25,797 nt of DNA from an uncultured Saprospiraceae bacterium (GCA_937967535.1 CALCMV010000401.1:1-25797); one strand, 5' to 3'. Shown: positions 14,078 to 20,843, counted from the stretch's first letter. Program-made: numbers and translations. The notes: generated by a model not told the origin, from the letters alone.

Positions 14078-14524
14078 ATGCAACTTCATAATTTAAAGCC
14101 GGCTAAAGGTTCAATCAAAAAGAACAAACGGGTAGGTCGTGGGCAAGGCTCAGGCAGAGGCGGTACATCTACACGCGGACACAAAGGGGCGCAATCCCGT
14201 TCGGGTTACTCGCGCAAGAAAGGTTTTGAAGGTGGTGGCGTGACTTTAATTCAGCGCACCCCAAAGCGTGGTTTCAAAAATATCAATCGTGTAGAATACG
14301 TACCAATTAACTTGGCGCGTTTAGAGGCGATTGCTGAGAAATTTGGCATCAAAACCATCACACCTGAGGCACTTAGCGAAAACGGCATTGTCAAGAAAAA
14401 AGACAAAGTCAAAATACTCGGCAACGGTGAGTTGAGCAGCAAACTTGAAGTCACCGCACACGCTTTTTCTGAAAAAGCCAAATCAGCTATCGAAGCACAA
14501 GGCGGCACAGCAACTATTGCATAG
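14078..14524 (+). CDS. rplO: 50S ribosomal protein L15
   Basis: 148 residues, normal length. LHNLKPAKGSIKKNKRVGRG, the GSGRGGTSTRGHKGAQSRSG extended arm, FEGGGVTLIQRTPKRGFKN, and the C-terminal KVKILGNGELSSKLEVTAHA with FSEKAKSAIEAQGGT. Its long arm threads into 23S rRNA. Confidence 0.98.
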   Translation: MQLHNLKPAKGSIKKNKRVGRGQGSGRGGTSTRGHKGAQSRSGYSRKKGFEGGGVTLIQRTPKRGFKNINRVEYVPINLARLEAIAEKFGIKTITPEALSENGIVKKKDKVKILGNGELSSKLEVTAHAFSEKAKSAIEAQGGTATIA

Positions 14525-14615
14525 GTGTTCATAGTTCATAGTTCGTAGTTCTTAGGTATTACTCACGTATATCTACGAACCACGAAACTACGAACCACGA
14601 ACTAAAAACAATAAT
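14525..14615. repeat. rplO-secY spacer: TAGTTCGTAG/CTACGAACC inverted repeat
   Basis: Left arm 14526-14553 (TTCATAGTTCATAGTTCG, TAGTTCTTAGG). Right arm about 14570-14603 (CTACGAACCACGAAACTACG, AACCACGAAC). The same word family recurs, unpaired, after rplQ at about 21566-21615. Confidence 0.85.
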
Positions 14616-15989
14616 ATGAACAAATTCATCACCACACTCAAAAACATCTGGTCAATAGAAGACCTGCGTAAGCGCATACTGTTTACGTTGGCACTATTGA
14701 TGTTGTTCCGTTTTGGTTCATATGTGGTATTGCCCGGCATCAATCCTGCGGCACTCGAAAACGCTGCACAGGGGCAAAACAACCTACTCGGATTGCTCAA
14801 CTCATTTACGGGTGGTGCGTTCAACAATGCGGCGGTCTTTGCACTCGGTATCATGCCTTATATCTCGGCATCCATCATCGTGCAGCTCTTAGGATTTGCC
14901 GTACCTTATTTCCAAAAATTACAAAAAACAGAAGGCGAATCGGGCAGAAGAAAACTCAACCAAATTACACGTTGGTTGACCGTAGCTATTACACTCGTAC
15001 AGGCAGGTGGTTACTTGACTTACATCAATTCGAGTTTTCCCGGTGCGGTTATTCAGAGTATCAGTCCCTTTACATTCTGGGCATCCAATATCATCATACT
15101 CACCGCAGGTACTATCCTTGCGATGTGGCTTGGTGAGCGCATCACCGACAGAGGTATCGGCAATGGTATTTCATTGCTTATCATGATTGGTATTATCGCC
15201 ACATTGCCATCGGCATTCTTTGGGGAGATTGACCTGCGCTTATCCGGCGGAACAGGCGGTTTGATTAGTTTCGTACTCGTTTTGGCGGCACTCGTTGCAG
15301 TTACGGCGGTCACGATACTAATTATTCAGGCAGTGCGGCGCATCCCGCTACAATACGCTAAACGCATGGTCGGGCGCGGACAAAGCAGCGCACCTGTCAC
15401 AGGTGTACGCGACTACCTCCCCGTAAAAGTCAACGCAGCAGGGGTTATGCCTATCATCTTTGCACAGGCATTGATGTTCTTGCCTGCTACCATAGCACAA
15501 TTTGCTACCGGCGCAAATGACGCGCCTCCGGCATGGCTTGTAGCTTTGAACGATTTTACATCAGTACCATATAATATTATTTACTTTTTCTTGGTCGTCA
15601 TATTCACTTATGTATATACGGCTTTGATTGTCAATCCTCAACAACACTCTGAATATCTCAAACGCCAAAACGCTTTCATTCCGGGCGTAAAACCCGGTGC
15701 AAGTACGGCTGAATTTATTGATACTGTCACCACGCGCATCACTTTACCGGGTTCTATATTCTTAGGGCTTATCTCTATCTTACCTGCTTTTGCAGCAAAA
15801 TTGGGTGGAGTAAACATCGGTTTCGCTATGTTTTTCGGGGGTACATCACTCCTCATTATGGTCGGTGTAGTATTAGATACTTTACAGCAAATTGAAAGTC
15901 ACCTGCTAATGCGCCGTTATGATGGATTGGTGAAAACAGGAAAAGTAAAAGGCAGAAGAAGCGGCATGACTATCGGTGCGCCGATGTAG
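14616..15989 (+). CDS. secY: Preprotein translocase subunit SecY
   Basis: 457 residues with about ten hydrophobic helices, the normal size and topology. Landmarks are the plug region after helix 1 (GINPAALENAAQGQNNLLGL, LNSFTGGAFNNAAVFALGIM), GERITDRGIGNGISLLIMIG, RRIPLQYAKRMVGRG in a cytosolic loop, and the C-terminal IESHLLMRRYDGLVKTGKVK. It forms the protein-conducting channel with SecE/SecG. The stop is followed within four bases by a REPIN-like pair. No adk lies between it and map. Confidence 0.98.
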   Translation: MNKFITTLKNIWSIEDLRKRILFTLALLMLFRFGSYVVLPGINPAALENAAQGQNNLLGLLNSFTGGAFNNAAVFALGIMPYISASIIVQLLGFAVPYFQKLQKTEGESGRRKLNQITRWLTVAITLVQAGGYLTYINSSFPGAVIQSISPFTFWASNIIILTAGTILAMWLGERITDRGIGNGISLLIMIGIIATLPSAFFGEIDLRLSGGTGGLISFVLVLAALVAVTAVTILIIQAVRRIPLQYAKRMVGRGQSSAPVTGVRDYLPVKVNAAGVMPIIFAQALMFLPATIAQFATGANDAPPAWLVALNDFTSVPYNIIYFFLVVIFTYVYTALIVNPQQHSEYLKRQNAFIPGVKPGASTAEFIDTVTTRITLPGSIFLGLISILPAFAAKLGGVNIGFAMFFGGTSLLIMVGVVLDTLQQIESHLLMRRYDGLVKTGKVKGRRSGMTIGAPM

Positions 15990-16061
15990 AAACGTATCGC
16001 AGACATTCTTGTCTGTGCTTTGCCGGACTACAGACAAGAATGTCTGTGTTACGCAATTATA
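15990..16061. repeat. secY-map spacer: REPIN-like pair (CAGACATTCTTGTCTG)
   Basis: CAGACATTCTTGTCTG (16000-16015) and its exact reverse complement CAGACAAGAATGTCTG (16031-16046) are enclosed by CGTA (15993-15996) and TACG (16050-16053). Each 16-mer also folds alone (CAGACA/TGTCTG). The same layout and core sequence occur after rpoA. Confidence 0.87.
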
Positions 16062-16895
16062 ATGAGACGACGTTACAAACAGATTTATTATAAAACAGAC
16101 GAGGAGATAGAGTTGATGCGTTTGAGTGCGGATTTGGTTTCGCGCACACATGGCATCGTAGCGAGTATGATTCGTGCCGGAGAGACGGGCGAAAATATTG
16201 ACAAAGCGGCAGAAGAATTTATTCTTGACCATAATGCCATTCCGGGCTTCAAAGGTTATGGTGATTTTCCGGCTACATTATGCGTATCTATCAACGAGCA
16301 AGTCGTACATGGTATTCCATCCGACAAGCCATTTGAAGAAGGCGATATTGTATCGGTAGATTGCGGTGTGATTTTGAATGATTACTATGGCGATTGCGCT
16401 TTTACCTATCCGATTGGCGAGGTAAAACCCGAAGTCATGCGACTCATGGAAGTCACCAACGAATGTTTGTATCGTGCCATTGATGCAGCGAGTGTAGGCA
16501 AACGTCTTGGTGATATTGGTTTTGCAGTACAAAATTACGCAGAACGAGAATGTAAATACGGCGTAGTGCGGGAGTTGGTCGGGCATGGTCTGGGAAAAAG
16601 CCTACACGAAGACCCACAAGTACCCAACTACGGCAGACGTGGCAAAGGCAACAAACTTCAAGACGGACTTGTCATCGCAGTAGAACCCATGATTAATATG
16701 GGAACACGACGAGTCAAGACCTTGAGAGATGGCTGGACAGTCATTTCGGCAGATAGAAAACCATCGGCACATTACGAGCATACCATCGTAGTACGCAAAA
16801 CCGGAACGGAAATACTGACCACGCACGATTATGCCTACGAAGCCATGGAAAGCAATCCTAATGTCATAAATTTGGAATTTCAAGTAAAAAACTAG
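16062..16895 (+). CDS. map: Methionine aminopeptidase, type I
   Basis: 277 residues from the ATG at 16062. An upstream in-frame ATG at 16020 lies inside the REPIN-like repeat and would add repeat-encoded residues, so it is rejected. The enzyme removes N-terminal Met from new proteins. Metal ligands are visible at D100 (VDCG), D111 (GDCAF), H175 (GHGLG), E208 (VEPM) and E239 (YEHTI), with H83 (VVHGIP) and H182 for substrate. All are present, so it should be active. It follows secY as in many bacteria. The stop overlaps a candidate promoter for infA. Confidence 0.97.
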   Translation: MRRRYKQIYYKTDEEIELMRLSADLVSRTHGIVASMIRAGETGENIDKAAEEFILDHNAIPGFKGYGDFPATLCVSINEQVVHGIPSDKPFEEGDIVSVDCGVILNDYYGDCAFTYPIGEVKPEVMRLMEVTNECLYRAIDAASVGKRLGDIGFAVQNYAERECKYGVVRELVGHGLGKSLHEDPQVPNYGRRGKGNKLQDGLVIAVEPMINMGTRRVKTLRDGWTVISADRKPSAHYEHTIVVRKTGTEILTTHDYAYEAMESNPNVINLEFQVKN

Positions 16896-16902
16896 ATATT
16901 TG
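16871..16902 (+). promoter_or_regulatory. Candidate promoter for infA and the alpha-operon genes
   Basis: TTTG (16871-16874), a 20-bp spacer, then GATATTTG (16895-16902), one base off TAnnTTTG, followed by CACTCC. Spacing and the TTTGCAC extension match the rpsJ promoter. It overlaps the last codons of map and lies about 160 bp before infA. Confidence 0.5.
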
Positions 16903-17065
16903 CACTCCAAAATTTGACCCTCTGTAAGTTTGGCAGAGTAAAGTCATTCGGCGAATCGGGTTTGTTAAGTGATAACTGATTGTCAATTAATGCAAACTAT
17001 ATTAAAATAAAATTCGCATGAGGACTTATCCAATATAAAAATTGGAGGTTGCAAAATCAAATTTT

Positions 17066-17284
17066 ATGGCAAAACAGGATTTAATCAAACAAGACGGCAC
17101 AGTTTCAGAGGCACTTTCTAATGCGACATTCAGAGTGCGCCTCGAAAATGGTCACGAAATCATTGCTACCATCTCCGGTAAAATGCGTATGAACTACATT
17201 CGTATATTACCTTCAGATAAAGTAGCTGTCGAAATGTCGCCTTACGACCTCAGTAGAGGACGAATAACTTATAGGTATAAATAA
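17066..17284 (+). CDS. infA: Translation initiation factor IF-1
   Basis: 72 residues from the ATG at 17066, the standard IF-1 length and start (MAKQDLIKQDGTVSEALSNA). A TTG at 17042 would add eight residues and is unlikely. The OB fold has FRVRLENGHEIIATISGKMR, MNYIRILPSDKVAVEMSPYD and LSRGRITYRYK. IF-1 occupies the A site during initiation. GGAGG occurs about 20 bp upstream, too far for a normal ribosome-binding site. Confidence 0.97.
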   Translation: MAKQDLIKQDGTVSEALSNATFRVRLENGHEIIATISGKMRMNYIRILPSDKVAVEMSPYDLSRGRITYRYK

Positions 17285-17459
17285 TAATGTTGAATGAGTG
17301 AATGTTGAATGATTTAAATTGATGAAAATTAGCATTTTATTAAATAAAAATTAAACATCCACTCATGACATTTCAAATAAATTAAGTTAAGTTGAAAGTT
17401 GGTTTTGGCGTAGCCAAAACAAGTATTTTAAACTTAGTCTTAAACTTAAACTTAAACTT
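17285..17459. repeat. infA-rpmJ spacer: two word-paired repeats in series
   Basis: First unit: TGTTGAATGAGTGAATG with TTGAATGAT (17287-17312), opposed by ATCCACTCATGACATTTC (about 17357-17374). Second unit: TTAAGTTAAGTTGAAAGTT (17382-17400), core GTTTTGGC (17402-17409)/GCCAAAAC (17413-17420) with a GTA loop, then AAACTT units (17430-17459) abutting the ATG. Two spacer types stand side by side here. Confidence 0.87.
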
Positions 17460-17576
17460 ATGAAAGTAAGAGCTTCAATCAAAAAGCGTTCTGCCGATTG
17501 CAAAATTGTTCGCAGAAAAGGAAAATTATACGTCATTAACAAAAAAAATCCACGCTTCAAACAGCGTCAAGGATAG
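17460..17576 (+). CDS. rpmJ: 50S ribosomal protein L36, zinc-free form
   Basis: 38 residues: MKVRASIKKRSADCKIVRRK, then GKLYVINKKNPRFKQRQG. Length and ends match L36. Of the four classical zinc ligands (C11, C14, C27, H33) only C14 is left; the others are Ser, Asn and Phe. The ATG shares its A with the end of the AAACTT array. Confidence 0.96.
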   Translation: MKVRASIKKRSADCKIVRRKGKLYVINKKNPRFKQRQG

Positions 17577-17680
17577 AATAAATTGTATGATTGTATGGAT
17601 TGTGATTTGTTTTTTGCGGTGCAAAAATAATTCAATCATACACTTACAATCATAACAATCACACAATTCAAAATAATATC
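17577..17680. repeat. rpmJ-rpsM spacer: TTGTATGATTG/CAATCATACA inverted repeat with core hairpin
   Basis: Left arm 17581-17609 (AATTGTATGATTGTATGG, ATTGTGATTTG). Core TTTTTGC (17611-17617)/GCAAAAA (17621-17627) with a GGT loop. Right arm 17632-17670 (TCAATCATACACTTACAATC, ATAACAATCACACAATT). Same word family as the rpsC-rplP spacer, 9.8 kb away. Confidence 0.88.
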
Positions 17681-18058
17681 ATGGCAAGGATAGCAGGTGT
17701 AGATTTACCTAAAAATAAAAGAGGTGTCATTGGTTTGACATACATCTTTGGTATCGGTGATACCCGTGCAAAAGAAATTTTGGCGAAATGCGACATTGAT
17801 GAGAGTGTAAAAGTGAAAGACTGGACGGATGATAACATCAAAAACGTGCGTGAGGCGATTGGTGACGATTATACCGTAGAAGGGGCTTTGCGCGGAGAAA
17901 TTCAAATGAACATCAAGCGATTAATGGATATTGGTTGTTACAGAGGATTGCGCCACCGTAAAGGACTACCCTTACGCGGACAACGCACCCAAACCAATGC
18001 ACGTACCCGTAAAGGTAAACGTAAAACAGTCGCCAACAAGAAGAAAGCAACTAAGTAA
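17681..18058 (+). CDS. rpsM: 30S ribosomal protein S13
   Basis: 125 residues, normal length. MARIAGVDLPKNKRGVIGLT, YIFGIGDTRAKEILAKC with the helix-hairpin-helix, and the basic end RHRKGLPLRGQRTQTNARTR. It contacts tRNAs and L5 across the subunit interface. The order rpmJ-rpsM-rpsK-rpsD-rpoA-rplQ is the usual alpha operon. Confidence 0.98.
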   Translation: MARIAGVDLPKNKRGVIGLTYIFGIGDTRAKEILAKCDIDESVKVKDWTDDNIKNVREAIGDDYTVEGALRGEIQMNIKRLMDIGCYRGLRHRKGLPLRGQRTQTNARTRKGKRKTVANKKKATK

Positions 18059-18203
18059 GATTAATTTTGAATTTTGAATGACCGAATTTTGAATATTCTA
18101 ATTCATTCATATTCAATTAGCAAAATAAAATTATTGAGGGAGAGATTGTGTGTTTTGATTCATTCAAAATTCAACATTCGCTCATTCAAAATTAATATAA
18201 AAA
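18059..18203. repeat. rpsM-rpsK spacer: TTTTGAAT/ATTCAAAA inverted repeat
   Basis: Left arm 18063-18100 (TTTTGAATTTTGAATGACCG, AATTTTGAATATTC). Right arm about 18159-18193 (ATTCATTCAAAATTCAAC, ATTCGCTCATTCAAAATTAA). Complementary nearly throughout. Confidence 0.85.
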
Positions 18204-18590
18204 ATGGCAAAATCAAGAAAAGCGAAGAAAAGAAAGGTGAAAGTGGACCCTAAAGGTTACGCTTATATCCAAGCCAGCTTTAATAATATCATCATCACTT
18301 TGACCAATCGACAAGGTCAGGTCATTTCTTGGTCTTCTGCCGGAAAATCCGGTTTCAGAGGGTCTAAGAAAAATACACCTTATGCGGCGCAAATAGCTGC
18401 TTCGGATGCGGCTGTCAAAGCACACGAAGCGGGGCTGCGAACTGTCGAGGTATTTGTCAAAGGACCGGGTTCGGGTAGAGAATCTGCCATCCGTGCCATT
18501 GATTCTAAAGGTATCAAAGTGACCATCATCCGTGATGTTACGCCGATTCCGCACAATGGCTGTCGCCCACCAAAACGCAGAAGAGTATAA
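18204..18590 (+). CDS. rpsK: 30S ribosomal protein S11
   Basis: 128 residues, normal length. GYAYIQASFNNIIITLTNRQ, VISWSSAGKSGFRGSKKNTP, YAAQIAASDAAVKAHEAGLR and IRDVTPIPHNGCRPPKRRRV are the family signatures. It shapes the 30S platform near the E-site mRNA. Confidence 0.98.
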   Translation: MAKSRKAKKRKVKVDPKGYAYIQASFNNIIITLTNRQGQVISWSSAGKSGFRGSKKNTPYAAQIAASDAAVKAHEAGLRTVEVFVKGPGSGRESAIRAIDSKGIKVTIIRDVTPIPHNGCRPPKRRRV

Positions 18591-18728
18591 AAAAATATAA
18601 GTGCAAGTGTCAAGTTCAAGTACAATATTCTGATGACACATGTGCTTTTAATAAAAATAATTCAAGTATTTCGCGGAGCGAAATCTAAAAATGAGTGTAC
18701 TCAATACTTGAACTTGAACTAAGTAAAA
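18591..18728. repeat. rpsK-rpsD spacer: CAAGTTCAAGT/ACTTGAACTTG inverted repeat with core hairpin
   Basis: Left arm 18600-18622 (AGTGCAAGTGTCAAGTTC, AAGTAC). Core ATTTCGC (18668-18674)/GCGAAAT (18678-18684) with a GGA loop. Right arm about 18697-18721 (TACTCAATACTTGAACTTG, AACT). Confidence 0.85.
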
Positions 18729-19340
18729 ATGGCAAGATATACAGGACCTACTACAAAAAAAGCAAGAGCATTGGGCGAGGCGATTTTCGGCTACGACAAG
18801 GCTTTTGAAAAAAGAAAATACAAGCCCGGTCAGCATGGTAACAGCAAGCGTAGAAAGCAAAAATCTGACTACGCCGTACAGTTGATGGAAAAGCAAAAAG
18901 CCAAGTACACTTATGGTGTATTGGAGCGTCAATTCCGCAACTTGTTTGCCAAAGCGAGTCGTAAAAAAGGAGTTACGGGCGAGGTGTTGTTCCAATTGCT
19001 CGAAGCCAGACTCGACAATGTGGTGTTTCGCTTGGGTATTGCACCTACGCGCCGCGCAGCACGTCAGTTGGTCAGCCACAAACATATCATAGTGAATGGT
19101 GTTGTTACCAATGTTCCTTCGGCTTCTATTCGTCCGGGCGATATTGTGGGAGTACGCGGCAAGTCGCAAGGCTTGGAGGTCGTCAGAAACTCGGTCAATA
19201 GCAAAAGTGATGTTCGCAACTTCGGTTGGTTAGAATTTAACCAAGAGAAAATGGAAGGCAAATTTCTCGAATACCCGGAACGTGCGGCAATTCCCGAAAA
19301 AATCAATGAGCAGTTAATCGTCGAATTATACTCGAAATAA
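18729..19340 (+). CDS. rpsD: 30S ribosomal protein S4
   Basis: 203 residues, normal length. MARYTGPTTKKARALGEAIF, YKPGQHGNSKRRKQKSDYAV, then the S4 RNA-binding domain (LEARLDNVVFRLGIAPTRRA, ARQLVSHKHIIVNG). The N-terminal zinc-binding Cys cluster of some S4 proteins is missing. S4 initiates 30S assembly and in E. coli represses the alpha operon. Confidence 0.98.
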   Translation: MARYTGPTTKKARALGEAIFGYDKAFEKRKYKPGQHGNSKRRKQKSDYAVQLMEKQKAKYTYGVLERQFRNLFAKASRKKGVTGEVLFQLLEARLDNVVFRLGIAPTRRAARQLVSHKHIIVNGVVTNVPSASIRPGDIVGVRGKSQGLEVVRNSVNSKSDVRNFGWLEFNQEKMEGKFLEYPERAAIPEKINEQLIVELYSK

Positions 19341-19617
19341 TCGAATTAAAATATACAAGATGTCATTCTCAATAGAGAATGGCATCTTCTTGCGTTTATC
19401 AGGACCAAAATTTATATAAATTATTTTTACCATTTAAGTTCACTAAAAACACTAAAGCAAAAAACGCAAAAGGAAACTAAGGTTTCTAAGAGATTCTCAT
19501 AAAACTTCTGCGTTCAATTAGCTTTTGTGTCATTTGTGTTCTTAGCTAGTAAAATTGAGTTCAGTATTGAACTTGAACTTGTCTCTTGAACTTGAACTTT
19601 TCTAAGGTTTTCCTTTT
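19341..19617. repeat. rpsD-rpoA spacer: 13-bp hairpin and decayed CACTAAAAACAC repeat
   Basis: AGATGTCATTCTC (19358-19370) pairs with GAGAATGGCATCT (19375-19387) over an AATA loop, with one G-U pair and no proper T tract after it. Then CACTAAAAACACTAAAGC (about 19442) opposes GCTTTTGTGTCATTTGTG (about 19520-19540). The end has repeated TTGAACTTGAACTT words (about 19568-19598). It might attenuate rpoA, but no direct sign shows this. Confidence 0.65.
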
Positions 19618-20616
19618 ATGAGCATATTAACTTTTCACAAGCCGGACAAAATCATTATGCAAAAAGCAAATGATTTTGAAGGTACGTTTGAATTCAAACC
19701 CCTCGAACCCGGTTTTGGTCAGACCATTGGCAACTCTCTCCGCCGCGTATTACTTTCTTCTTTGGAAGGTTTCGCTATTTCTGCGGTACGCATCGCGGGT
19801 GCCGACCACGAATTTTCGACCATCAAAGGCGTTGTTGAGGATGTCGTTGAAATTATCCTCAATCTCAAACAAGTACGCCTCAAGCAAGTCATGCCCGACG
19901 AAGACATCACTTCCGAGCGCGTCTACCTCACAATTGCCGGAAAAGAAGTATTCAGAGCCGGAGACATTGAAGAACACACCAATGTATTCCGTGTGATGAA
20001 TCCTGAGATGGAAATCTGCCGAATGGAAACTTCCGTCAACCTTGAAATGGAATTGACCATTACCAAAGGTCGCGGTTATGTGCCGGCAGACGAAAATATG
20101 CCAAGCGATGCACCGATTGGTGTCATTCCCATTGATGCGATTTATACGCCCGTCAAAAATGTTCGTTACTTCGTAGACAATACTCGTGTAGGTCAGCGTA
20201 CCGACTACGAAAAACTCGGTATCGAACTCAAAACCGACGGCACCATTCACCCGGAAGACGCGATTAAAGAAGCCGCTAAGATTTTGATACAACACCTCAT
20301 GTTGATTTCCGACGAAAATATCACTTTCGATACCGGAACTCGCGAAGAAGACAACATCGTGGACGAGCATATCTTACACATGCGTAAGCTGCTCAAAACA
20401 TCTTTGGAAGACCTCGACCTCTCGGTCAGAGCCTACAATTGCCTCAAAGCTGCCAAAATCAATACCCTCGCAGAACTCGTCCAATACGATACACACGAAC
20501 TCCTCAAATTCCGTAATTTCGGTAAAAAATCACTCGTCGAAATCGAAGAACTTCTCGTTGAGAAAGGACTCACATTCGGCATGGATTTATCGAAATACAA
20601 AATTGATGAAGACTAA
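19618..20616 (+). CDS. rpoA: RNA polymerase alpha subunit
   Basis: 332 residues, normal length. The N-terminal dimerisation domain has EPGFGQTIGNSLRRVLLSSL and EGFAISAVRIAGADHEFSTI, and the C-terminal DNA- and activator-binding domain has LEDLDLSVRAYNCLKAAKIN, TLAELVQYDTHELLKFRNFG and KKSLVEIEELL. Both domains and an acidic linker (GTREEDNIVDEHI) are complete. A REPIN-like pair and a terminator follow at once, separating it from rplQ. Confidence 0.98.
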   Translation: MSILTFHKPDKIIMQKANDFEGTFEFKPLEPGFGQTIGNSLRRVLLSSLEGFAISAVRIAGADHEFSTIKGVVEDVVEIILNLKQVRLKQVMPDEDITSERVYLTIAGKEVFRAGDIEEHTNVFRVMNPEMEICRMETSVNLEMELTITKGRGYVPADENMPSDAPIGVIPIDAIYTPVKNVRYFVDNTRVGQRTDYEKLGIELKTDGTIHPEDAIKEAAKILIQHLMLISDENITFDTGTREEDNIVDEHILHMRKLLKTSLEDLDLSVRAYNCLKAAKINTLAELVQYDTHELLKFRNFGKKSLVEIEELLVEKGLTFGMDLSKYKIDED

Positions 20617-20675
20617 AACGTAACCCGGACATTCTTGTCCGGGAAGCGTACAGACAAGAATGTCTGTATTACGAT
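20617..20675. repeat. REPIN-like pair after rpoA
   Basis: CCCGGACATTCTTGTCCGGG (20624-20643) is a seven-pair hairpin with loop ATTCTT. TACAGACA (20649-20656) pairs with TGTCTGTA (20661-20668) over AGAA. The two hairpins are inverted relatives of each other, and outer ACGTAA and TTACG also match. It is homologous to the pair after secY; both start within five bases of the stop codon. Confidence 0.87.
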
Positions 20676-20678
20676 AAA

Positions 20679-20713
20679 AGCCGAATTTCCTAAGTGAAAT
20701 TCGGCTCATTTTT
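20679..20713 (+). terminator. Terminator between rpoA and rplQ
   Basis: AGCCGAATTTC (20679-20689) pairs perfectly with GAAATTCGGCT (20696-20706) over CTAAGT, and then CATTTTTC follows. An 11-bp stem plus five T is a credible Rho-independent terminator. It would cut rplQ off from rpoA or reduce it; no clear promoter of the TAnnTTTG type was found between here and rplQ at 20844. Confidence 0.65.
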
Positions 20714-20843
20714 CATTAACAAAAATTGCAGTAACAGAGTGTCGTTAATTTATTCAGTTAAACGAATAACGAATAAAGGAGTTCACGGATAAGGAATCCA
20801 CGAATCACGAACCCGTGCTGCGAAGTTCACAAAATTATTAACA

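Noticed and set aside
17042..17065. GGAGG before infA as a Shine-Dalgarno site
   Set aside because: It is about 20 bases from the ATG, too far, and no other gene in the window uses such a site.
19358..19387. Terminator between rpsD and rpoA
   Set aside because: The 13-bp stem is strong but is followed by TCTTGCG, not a T tract, so it is listed as a hairpin only.
2369..20843. CRISPR array as an explanation of the repeated words
   Set aside because: Units are 6-20 bp, degenerate, adjacent without unique spacers, and lie between genes in both orientations; no cas genes are present.
2369..20843. tRNA genes in the larger spacers
   Set aside because: No cloverleaf, no GTTCGANTC T-arm with a matching acceptor stem. 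GTTCGA at 4704 belongs to a simple hairpin.
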